Part shown: positions 58,315-64,000 of the stretch, piece by piece
Layout: each line of letters starts with the position of its first letter
Numbering within the stretch: the stretch's first letter is position 1
Assembly (NCBI RefSeq): GCF_014648815.1
Contig: NZ_BMRV01000013.1
Span: 124,001-188,000 of the forward strand
Length of the DNA stretch: 64,000 nt
Source of the DNA: Streptomyces flaveolus
Lineage (GTDB): Bacteria; Actinomycetota; Actinomycetes; Streptomycetales; Streptomycetaceae
Reading direction: 5' to 3'
Notes under the pieces: generated by a model
The model's input: only the letters and a program-made list of their open reading frames with translations
Told to the model about the DNA's origin: nothing
Databases searched by the model: none
Made by a program: the position numbers and the translations under genes

Positions 58315-59373
58315 ATGGTCGGGGGCGTGGAAGAGCATCTGACCGTGGGACGGGTGGCCGAGCTGGCCGGCGTGAGCGTCCGCACGCTGCACCACTACGA
58401 CGAGATCGGCCTCGTGCGGCCGTCCGCGCGGACCGCCGCCGGATACCGGACCTACTCGGCGGGCGACGTGGAGCGACTGCGGGAGGTACTCGCCTACCGG
58501 CGACTGGGCTTCGGGCTGCGTGAGATCGCGGATCTGGTCGACGACCCGGCCACCGACGCGGTCGCGCACCTGTACCGGCTGCGCGGCCTGCTGATGGAGC
58601 AGCGCGACCGCGCCGCCGCCATGGTGACGGCCATCGACAGGGAACTGGAGGCACGGGCCATGGGGATCAGGACGACACCCGAGGAGCAACTGCGGATGGT
58701 CGGCGCCCAGTTGTACGAGACGATCGGGTCCGCCTACCCGGCGACACGACGCACCGAGCCGCGGATCGCCGCGCAGGTCTGGGACGCGCTCGGGGACGCG
58801 CGGACGGTACTGAACGTCGGTGCCGGCACCGGCTCCTACGAACCGCCGGACCGCGACGTGACCGCCGTGGAGCCGTCGGCGGTCATGCGGGCGCAGCGTC
58901 CCGCGGGCGCGGCGCCGTGCGTGGCCGCCGCCGCGGAGAACCTTCCGTTCGCGGACGGTGCCTTCGACGCCGCGATGGCCTTCAGCACCGTTCATCACTG
59001 GCACGACCCGATCGCCGGGCTGCGTGAGATGCGCCGCGTGGCCCGCCGCGTGGTGGTGTTCACGCACGACGCCGGTGACACCGGCTGGCGTCACCGGTTC
59101 TGGCTGACCCGCGACTACCTGCCCGACGTCGCCGGCCTCGTCGCCGACCGGCCGTCGGTCGACCGGCTGGCTCACGCGATCGGGGCCCGCATGGAGCCGG
59201 TGCTCATCCCGTGGGACTGCGCCGACGGCTTCTTCGAGGCCTACTGGCGCCGGCCCGAGGCGTACCTGGAGGAACAGGTACGCCGCGCGGTGTCGGTGTG
59301 GACCAGGGTCGGGCCGGAGGCCGAGCGGCGGGCCGTGCGCGGACTCCGCGACGACCTGGCCTCGGGCCGGTGA
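58315..59373 (+). CDS. MerR-SAM methyltransferase fusion, C-terminus cut by an in-frame stop
   Basis: A 352-residue fusion. Residues ~8-125 are a MerR DNA-binding domain and dimer helix (TVGRVAELAGVSVRTLHHYD, EIGLVRPSARTAAGYRTYSA). Residues ~160-352 are a class I methyltransferase (TVLNVGAGTGSYEPPDRDVT, AMAFSTVHHWHDPIAGL). The frame ends SGR-TGA at 59371-59373, yet the same frame continues AERNRDLVALDSAELGLRLL and VA before a TGA at 59440-59442. Homologues have SGxW followed by just such a tail, so TGG to TGA is likely. The methyltransferase core is complete; the lost 22 or so residues form the last helix/strand. Confidence 0.85.
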   Translation: MVGGVEEHLTVGRVAELAGVSVRTLHHYDEIGLVRPSARTAAGYRTYSAGDVERLREVLAYRRLGFGLREIADLVDDPATDAVAHLYRLRGLLMEQRDRAAAMVTAIDRELEARAMGIRTTPEEQLRMVGAQLYETIGSAYPATRRTEPRIAAQVWDALGDARTVLNVGAGTGSYEPPDRDVTAVEPSAVMRAQRPAGAAPCVAAAAENLPFADGAFDAAMAFSTVHHWHDPIAGLREMRRVARRVVVFTHDAGDTGWRHRFWLTRDYLPDVAGLVADRPSVDRLAHAIGARMEPVLIPWDCADGFFEAYWRRPEAYLEEQVRRAVSVWTRVGPEAERRAVRGLRDDLASGR

Positions 59374-59527
59374 GCCGAACGCAACCGCGACCTCGTCGCC
59401 CTCGACTCGGCGGAGCTCGGCCTGCGCCTGCTCGTGGCCTGAGCCTCCCGCCGTGCACCGGCGGCCGTGCCCGTGCGGCTGCAGCCGTCCTCCCTCGGCC
59501 CCGCCACGCCCGGGGGAAGGCGCAGGC

Positions 59528-60136
59528 TCACCGTGGCGGTGCGCCCGGTCCGTCGACCAGCAGCTCCCGCGCCCGGTCGGCGGCCTCACCGAACGGGTCG
59601 GGGAAGACGCCCAGCCCGTGCGCGACCAGCGCCCCCTCGTGCAGCAGCATCAGCGCTCGCGCCAGCCGGTCCGCGCCGGACTCGTCGACCTCCCGGGCGA
59701 GGCGGGTGAACAGGTCGAGCATCCACCGCTTCTGCCCGGTGATGACCGCGTACGCCGGATGGGCCGGGTCGCCGATCTCCGCATGGGCGTTGATCATGCT
59801 GCACCCCCGGGGGCCGTGTTCCGCCGCCCACGCTCGCGACGCCTCGAAGACGGCCAGGACCCGGGCGGCCGGCCCCTGCCCCGCGACCGCGTCCAGATGG
59901 CCGCCGAGGAGTTCCCGCCAGCGCTCGTCGCGTCCGGCCAGGTACTCCACGACGATCTGCTCCTTCGAGCCGAACCGGTCGTACAGCGTCTTCTTGGTCA
60001 CCCCGGCCTCGGCGGCGATGAGGTCCACGCCCACGGCATGGATGCCGCGCGCGTAGAACAGCCGCTCCGCGGCTTCCACCACGCGGCGCGCCCCGGGCGT
60101 CATGCGGACGCGGCGCGGCGTCTCCATGGTCTCCAT
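59528..60136 (-). CDS. TetR family regulator of the adjacent EamA transporter
   Basis: A 202-residue regulator with HTH VGVDLIAAEAGVTKKTLYDR and a TetR_C-type ligand domain (GCSMINAHAEIGDPAHPAYA, typical of the family that controls DMT and MFS genes). It is divergent from the EamA gene at 60225; two repeats of its likely operator lie between. The start is either at 60136 or nine bases later; both are ATG. Confidence 0.92.
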   Translation of the reverse strand: METMETPRRVRMTPGARRVVEAAERLFYARGIHAVGVDLIAAEAGVTKKTLYDRFGSKEQIVVEYLAGRDERWRELLGGHLDAVAGQGPAARVLAVFEASRAWAAEHGPRGCSMINAHAEIGDPAHPAYAVITGQKRWMLDLFTRLAREVDESGADRLARALMLLHEGALVAHGLGVFPDPFGEAADRARELLVDGPGAPPR

Positions 60137-60146
60137 GGGTCACAAG

Positions 60147-60196
60147 TATACCGCTCTGTATAGTGGGCACCCGAGACCAGTAAACCGATCTGTATA
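60147..60196. promoter_or_regulatory. Two TetR operator repeats (TAWACCG-N2-CTGTATA type)
   Basis: TATACCGCTCTGTATA (60147-60162) and TAAACCGATCTGTATA (60181-60196) are near-identical palindromes, 34 bp apart. They lie in the spacer of the divergent TetR and EamA genes. Confidence 0.75.
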
Positions 60197-60224
60197 CCTT
60201 TCTCGTCCACGGGATGTGATCCAC

Positions 60225-61157
60225 GTGAACGCCCTGCTCTCGGCCGCCTTCGTACTGAGCTGGAGCTCCGGTTTCATCGGCGCCAGACTCGGCGCGGGAA
60301 CCGCGGACGCCGCCACGCTCCTGATGTGGCGTTTCCTGCCGCTCGCGCTGGTCCTCACCGCCGTCGCCCCCGTCTCGCGGGCGGCATGGCGAGGGCTGAG
60401 GCTCCGGGACGCCGGCCGGCAGATCGCCGTCGGCGCGTTGTCGCAGAGCGGGTATCTGCTCAGCGTCTACTACGCCATCCAGCTCGGTGTCTCCAGCGGC
60501 ACCACCGCGCTGATCGACGGCGTACAGCCCCTCGTCGCCGGCGCGCTCGCCGGGCCCCTGCTGCGGCAGTACGTCTCGCGCCGGCAGTGGGCCGGGCTGT
60601 GGCTGGGGCTGGCCGGGGTCGCCACGGTCACCCTGGCCGACGCGGCGGCGACGGGCACCGACGTCGCCTGGTGGGCGTACTTCGTGCCCTTCCTCGGCAT
60701 GCTGTCACTGGTGGCGGCCACCTTCCTGGAGGGCCGCTCACGCGTGCCGGTCGCGCCCCGGACGGCGCTGACGCTCCACTGTGTGACCAGTGCCGTCCTC
60801 TTCTCCGGGCTGGCGGTCGGCACCGGGGTGGCGGTTCCGCCGGCCGACTCCTCGTTCTGGGTGGCGACCGCCTGGCTCGTCGTGCTGCCCACGTTCGGCG
60901 GGTACGGGCTGTACTGGCTGATCCTGCGCCGGTCCGGCATCACCGCGGTCAACACCCTCATGTTCCTCATGGCCCCGGTCACGGCGGTGTGGGGTGCCCT
61001 GATGTTCGGTGAGCCCTTCGGTGTGCAGACCGCCCTCGGCCTGGCCGTCGGCCTCGCGGCCGTGGTCGTCGTCCGCCGCGGAGGTGGCGCGCCCCCGGCG
61101 CGTCCCACTCGGTCCGCCGCGGACCACGCGGTCGAGTCCTGCGCCGAGAGGCGCTGA
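60225..61157 (+). CDS. EamA/DMT family transporter (TetR-regulated)
   Basis: A 310-residue membrane protein from a GTG at 60225 with ten predicted helices (VNALLSAAFVLSWSSGFIGA, then LLMWRFLPLALVLTAVAPV). ALIDGVQPLVAGALAGPLL and GITAVNTLMFLMAPVTAVWG are the EamA cores. The ~25-residue C-terminus is cytosolic. Metabolite or drug export is likely. It is controlled by the divergent TetR through the pair of operators at 60147-60196. Confidence 0.9.
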   Translation: MNALLSAAFVLSWSSGFIGARLGAGTADAATLLMWRFLPLALVLTAVAPVSRAAWRGLRLRDAGRQIAVGALSQSGYLLSVYYAIQLGVSSGTTALIDGVQPLVAGALAGPLLRQYVSRRQWAGLWLGLAGVATVTLADAAATGTDVAWWAYFVPFLGMLSLVAATFLEGRSRVPVAPRTALTLHCVTSAVLFSGLAVGTGVAVPPADSSFWVATAWLVVLPTFGGYGLYWLILRRSGITAVNTLMFLMAPVTAVWGALMFGEPFGVQTALGLAVGLAAVVVVRRGGGAPPARPTRSAADHAVESCAERR

Positions 61158-61188
61158 CCTCCGACGGCGTCGGCGCCGACCACCGCGG

Positions 61189-61533
61189 TCAGCCGCCCTC
61201 GGGCGCGTCCACGACGGCACCGTTCTCGTCGATCATGTGGGTGCGCCAGTACACGTCCCACTTGTCGTCGACCTGCTGCGGAACCTTGCCCTCGGGGTAG
61301 CGCGTGTAGCCCTGAGGAGGCTGCTCGCCGTCCGGGACGCACCCGGAGCCGGTGCCTCCGATCGACGTGACCGGGTACTCGCCTCCGCTGCAGATGTCCT
61401 CCCGGTACTCCAGCGAGCATCCGGTGAGCACCAGAGCCGCGGTGGCACACCCGAGAGCGGCGGCAGCCGTGACGCGGGCAACGCCGCGCCGCGCACGGTC
61501 GGCAGGTCGGCGGTTCCTGCTGGTCTTGCGCAC
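61189..61533 (-). CDS. Small lipoprotein
   Basis: A 114-residue lipoprotein from a GTG at 61533 with AGGAG five bases upstream. A basic N-terminus and hydrophobic stretch end in the lipobox LVLTGC (Cys39). The mature part ICSGGEYPVTSIGGTGSGCV and PPQGYTRYPEGKVPQQVDDK resembles a small Streptomyces lipoprotein family (SCO0607-type from memory, unverified). It has two further Cys that may pair. The 16-bp palindrome at 61594-61609 lies 61 bp upstream. Confidence 0.88.
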   Translation of the reverse strand: MRKTSRNRRPADRARRGVARVTAAAALGCATAALVLTGCSLEYREDICSGGEYPVTSIGGTGSGCVPDGEQPPQGYTRYPEGKVPQQVDDKWDVYWRTHMIDENGAVVDAPEGG

Positions 61534-61593
61534 AGGGTCTCCTAGCGTCGGTGGGCAGGTCCCCTACCTTCGCCGACGCCCGGCGGTGGGTCC

Positions 61594-61609
61594 TGAGTAC
61601 GAGTACTCA
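61594..61609. promoter_or_regulatory. 16-bp palindrome upstream of the lipoprotein gene
   Basis: TGAGTACGAGTACTCA has perfect 7-bp arms around a 2-bp centre. It shares the arrangement of 6556-6571. Both sites are 35-65 bp upstream of a minus-strand start codon. Further partial copies (GGTACTCA, CCGGTACGCC) lie at 61620-61645. Confidence 0.55.
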
Positions 61610-61646
61610 GCGGACGCACTCACCGGTACTCACTCGCCGGTACGCC

Positions 61647-63158
61647 CTACAGTCCTGGGCCGTTGTAGGCGCCGCGGTGGGGCTTCGTGGTGGCGGAGAC
61701 GGGGTTGCCCCAGTAGTCGCGACCGCCGTTGTCCGTCACCACCGCGCCGTTGCCGAGCGCGGGTGAGGAGGCCTTCAGCTTGTATCCGTCCACGGAGTGG
61801 ATCGTGTCGCCACCCGTCCCGGGGTTCAGGAACCCGGGGTCGCCGGCGATGCCGTTGGCGGTCGGCCGGGGCACGCCCTGGAAGACGTTCCACTTCCAGG
61901 AGATTCCGGTGCCGGTGGGCAGCCGGGAGTCGCTCGTGCCCACCCAGATGTTGTTCTCGAGCACGCTCTCGTCGGGGAGCGTGATGTCGAACTTCTTGTC
62001 CGTGCAGTACATGACGTTGTTGTACATGTGCAGCGCGGACCGGCCGCTGCCGCCGCTGCTCATGCGGCAGTCGTTCTCGGAGATGTTGTAACGGATGATC
62101 TCCTTCGCGCCGCCGACGGTGCCACAGCCGTCGCAGTCGAGGAAGAAGCCCCCGATGTTGTCCCGGCTGAAGTTGTACTGGATGGTGCAGTAACCGGTGT
62201 TGCCCCAGTCGCAGTCGAAGGCCTGGCTGTCGGCGACCGACATCTTCGTGATGCCGTGGACGGCGTTCTTCTGGATCGTGGGGTTGTGGGCACCGAGCAC
62301 CCAGATGCCGGCGAAGTTCCCGCCGGAGAAGGGGTATGCGCCGTTTCCGGTGCCGGAGGCCACGTTGTACTGGATCAGAGGTGCGTCGGCGTAGCTTCCG
62401 ATGATGGCGTCACCGCCGACGTCACGCACGGTGTTGTGCTCGATCAGCACGCCGGACCCCTTGGTGGCCATCGAGCCGACGCGGATCTTGATCCCGCCGC
62501 CGCCGGTGTTGCTCACCTGGTTGTGGTGGACGTGGACGTCGTCGAGGGTCGAGCCCGCTCCGGTCGCCCCGGTGACGATGCCCGCGGACTGGACGTAGTC
62601 CTCGGTGGTCGAGCCGCTCTTGTTCGTCTGCCCCGCCACACGGTCGATGACCAGGTTGCCGATGTCGAACCCACGGTGGGACCTGCCGTCGGTCGCGGAG
62701 ATGCGCACGCCCGTCCGGCGTGCCAGTGACCCCGCCGGGTTCGTCACCTTGAGGTTGCGGATCGTCCAGTGGTCCTGGTCGGTCAGCCTCAGCGCGTCCG
62801 CCGCGCCGTTGCCGTCGATGATGGGCAAGGTGCCGGTGCCGTAGCTGGTCACGGTGATGGGGGCGGCGGCCGTGCCACTGCCTGCCGGGGCGAGCGTGCC
62901 GGTGCAGGTGGTCCCGGCCGCGAAGGCCAGGGTGTCGCCCGGCCCGTACGTCTTCGCGTTCGCCTGGCTGATGCTGTTGAAGGGGCTGCTCTGGCTGCCG
63001 GTGCCGGCCTGCGACACCGAACAGTCGACGTAGCTGGTCGTTCCGGCGGCCGCCGCCGGTACGGCCGGCAGGGCGACCACGCTTGCGCCGGCGAGTGTCG
63101 CGGCGAGGAGTGCGCCGTTCAGCGCCTGCCGCCTGCCACCGGTGACTTTGACCCTCAT
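61647..63158 (-). CDS. Secreted right-handed parallel beta-helix protein
   Basis: A 503-residue secreted protein. A signal peptide runs to about residue 38 (ALPAVPAAAA). Repeated beta-helix turns follow: PITVTSYGTGTLPIIDGNGA, WTIRNLKVTNPAG, VLIEHNTVRDVGGDAIIG, PTIQKNAVHGI, ESVLENNIWVG. Such folds are found in polysaccharide lyases and hydrolases; no catalytic residues can be named, so it may be a lyase or a binding protein. Many Cys in 140-residue mid-part (DCDWGNTGYCTIQY, DCDGCG) suggest disulfides. Confidence 0.88.
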   Translation of the reverse strand: MRVKVTGGRRQALNGALLAATLAGASVVALPAVPAAAAGTTSYVDCSVSQAGTGSQSSPFNSISQANAKTYGPGDTLAFAAGTTCTGTLAPAGSGTAAAPITVTSYGTGTLPIIDGNGAADALRLTDQDHWTIRNLKVTNPAGSLARRTGVRISATDGRSHRGFDIGNLVIDRVAGQTNKSGSTTEDYVQSAGIVTGATGAGSTLDDVHVHHNQVSNTGGGGIKIRVGSMATKGSGVLIEHNTVRDVGGDAIIGSYADAPLIQYNVASGTGNGAYPFSGGNFAGIWVLGAHNPTIQKNAVHGITKMSVADSQAFDCDWGNTGYCTIQYNFSRDNIGGFFLDCDGCGTVGGAKEIIRYNISENDCRMSSGGSGRSALHMYNNVMYCTDKKFDITLPDESVLENNIWVGTSDSRLPTGTGISWKWNVFQGVPRPTANGIAGDPGFLNPGTGGDTIHSVDGYKLKASSPALGNGAVVTDNGGRDYWGNPVSATTKPHRGAYNGPGL

Positions 63159-63229
63159 GGGTGCGCCTCTCTGCTGGAGTCCGCCAGAAGCTAGGGCCGT
63201 ACATGGACCGAGTCAATGGCTTTGTATCG

Positions 63230-63250
63230 TTCGATCAAATATCGATCGAA
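63230..63250. promoter_or_regulatory. 21-bp palindrome between beta-helix and DeoR-LacI genes
   Basis: TTCGAT (63230-63235), nine bases CAAATATCG, ATCGAA (63245-63250). It is 72 bp upstream of the beta-helix start codon and is a candidate operator for the divergent regulator. Confidence 0.6.
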
Positions 63251-63354
63251 TCCCTCGGGGATCGTCTGGGGATCGCAGAGACAGCCGGAACACTCTCGGA
63301 CATCGGCTCCCGGCGGGGGAGCCGGAGGCGGAGAATTGATCAGATGACCTGTGC

Positions 63355-63396
63355 GTGATCGGATAAGGTCTCCGGGGAGACACCGGATCCGATCAC
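63355..63396. promoter_or_regulatory. Inverted repeat just upstream of the DeoR-LacI regulator start
   Basis: GTGATCGGAT (63355-63364) and ATCCGATCAC (63387-63396) are perfect reverse complements 22 bp apart, ending just before the AGGAGGAG RBS. It may be an autoregulatory operator pair or a 5' UTR hairpin. Confidence 0.55.
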
Positions 63397-63410
63397 CAGG
63401 AGGAGTGTCG

Positions 63411-64000
63411 ATGGCTGCTTCGGCCGAACGACGTCGCTCTCGCATCCTCGACGTCGTGCGCGAGACCGGCTCCATCCGGATCGTGGAACTCGCCGAACGC
63501 CTCGGCATCCCGGCAGTCACCGTCCGGCGCGATGTCGCCACGCTCGCCGACGAGGGCAAGGTGGAGCGGACCCACGGCTCGGTGGCCCTCCCCGTCGGCA
63601 CCTCCGGTGGGCAGGCCGCGGGGCACGGGCGGGTGATCGGCATGCTGGTGCCGACCGTCGGCCAGTACTTCGACGAAGTGATCGCCGGGGCCAGTGCCGC
63701 GGCGACCGCGGCGGGGGCCCGGCTGGTCCTGGGCATCGCACCGTACGGGGCCGGCAGTGACCGCGCCCAGGTGGAACGGCTGCTGGAGTCGGACGTCGAC
63801 GGGCTGCTGCTCACGCCCGGCTGGACCCCCGACGGAGGGCTGGAGGGCGGCGACTGGCTGGGCGAACTGCCCGTCCCCGCCGTCCTGGTGGAACGCCGGG
63901 CGGCACCGCTGAGCCCGGCGGCGCAGTTGGACGCGGTCTGCTCCAATCACCGCCACGGGGTGCTGCTGGCACTGCGCCGCTTCGTCGAGCTCGGGCACGA
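63411..64000 (+). CDS. DeoR-type HTH/LacI-type binding domain hybrid regulator (partial)
   Basis: The gene runs off the right edge; 196 codons are in the window. Residues 1-55 are a DeoR HTH (RSRILDVVRETGSIRIVELA, ERLGIPAVTVRRDVATLADE) with VERTHGSVAL as the linker. From about residue 72 a periplasmic-binding sensor starts (RVIGMLVPTVGQYFDEVIAG) and goes on VDGLLLTPGWTP. DeoR-HTH with a LacI/RbsB-type sensor is typical of sugar regulators in Actinobacteria. AGGAGGAG precedes the ATG. It is divergent from the beta-helix gene, a plausible target with the dyad at 63230. Confidence 0.9.
   Translation, partial: MAASAERRRSRILDVVRETGSIRIVELAERLGIPAVTVRRDVATLADEGKVERTHGSVALPVGTSGGQAAGHGRVIGMLVPTVGQYFDEVIAGASAAATAAGARLVLGIAPYGAGSDRAQVERLLESDVDGLLLTPGWTPDGGLEGGDWLGELPVPAVLVERRAAPLSPAAQLDAVCSNHRHGVLLALRRFVELGH

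Noticed and set aside
1..64000. CRISPR arrays, tRNA or rRNA genes, insertion sequences
   Set aside because: No regularly spaced repeats, no cloverleaf with conserved GGTTCGAATCC-type arm, and no transposase-like protein were found by reading; an Infernal/tRNAscan run would settle it.

Overview
The window looks like Streptomyces (or a very close actinomycete) chromosome. It is strongly GC-rich with G/C in almost every third codon position, uses GTG starts often, and carries many one-component regulators and secreted hydrolases. One TTA codon was noticed in a P450 gene. No rRNA, tRNA, CRISPR array, transposase or integrase gene was seen. It reads as an accessory or arm-type region made of many small regulator-plus-target units.

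Layout. 1-6519 (minus): a partial RsbQ-like hydrolase, then a translationally coupled six-gene operon: OleA-like thiolase, GT2, AMP ligase, GT2, P450, SDR. Three of these are the right types for an OleA/OleC/OleD (beta-lactone/olefin) logic, interleaved with two paralogous glycosyltransferases and a P450. 6641-10489: a PP2C phosphatase, a CASTOR/POLLUX-type channel and a tiny membrane protein. 10716-16842: a secreted protein, a GlxA regulator with its oxidoreductase, a HEAT/MerR-HEAT pair with a classic MerR promoter, a GlsB-type membrane protein and a methyltransferase. 16924-24521: a LacI-controlled operon with a PotABCD-type importer, an FrlB-like deglycase and an FrlD-like kinase, probably for uptake and breakdown of Amadori compounds (fructosyl-amines). 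24657-27857: a VOC protein and an MFS exporter with a divergent XRE regulator.

27899-36431: glycoside hydrolases GH20, GH1 and GH3, a beta-lactamase-like hydrolase, an SGNH esterase and a TetR regulator. Three AAACC-N11-GGTTT sites in the control regions suggest one TetR regulon. 36421-42530: a TetR regulator and a peptide-type ABC importer with a permease-ATPase fusion. 42669-49408: a VOC protein, a gene remnant, a secreted SGNH-ricin protein, an endoglycosylceramidase-like GH5, a secreted beta-propeller, DinB and YceI. 49442-52557: an XRE-cupin regulator opposite an EamA/PaiB-like/B3-4 operon. 52616-58200: TetR/FAD monooxygenase, a TTA-containing P450, a DUF574 methyltransferase, a small secreted repeat protein, and a leaderless CGNR regulator with an SRPBCC partner. 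58315-64000: a MerR-methyltransferase fusion cut by an in-frame stop, TetR/EamA, a lipoprotein, a secreted beta-helix protein and the start of a DeoR-LacI hybrid regulator.

The best candidates for something little described are the OleA/C/D-like operon with two GT2s and a P450 (414-6519), the fructosamine operon with a Pot-type importer (16924-24521), the shared TetR operator family in the glycoside region, a 16-bp palindrome found before two unrelated genes 55 kb apart, and a perfect 18-bp inverted repeat at 10049-10110.
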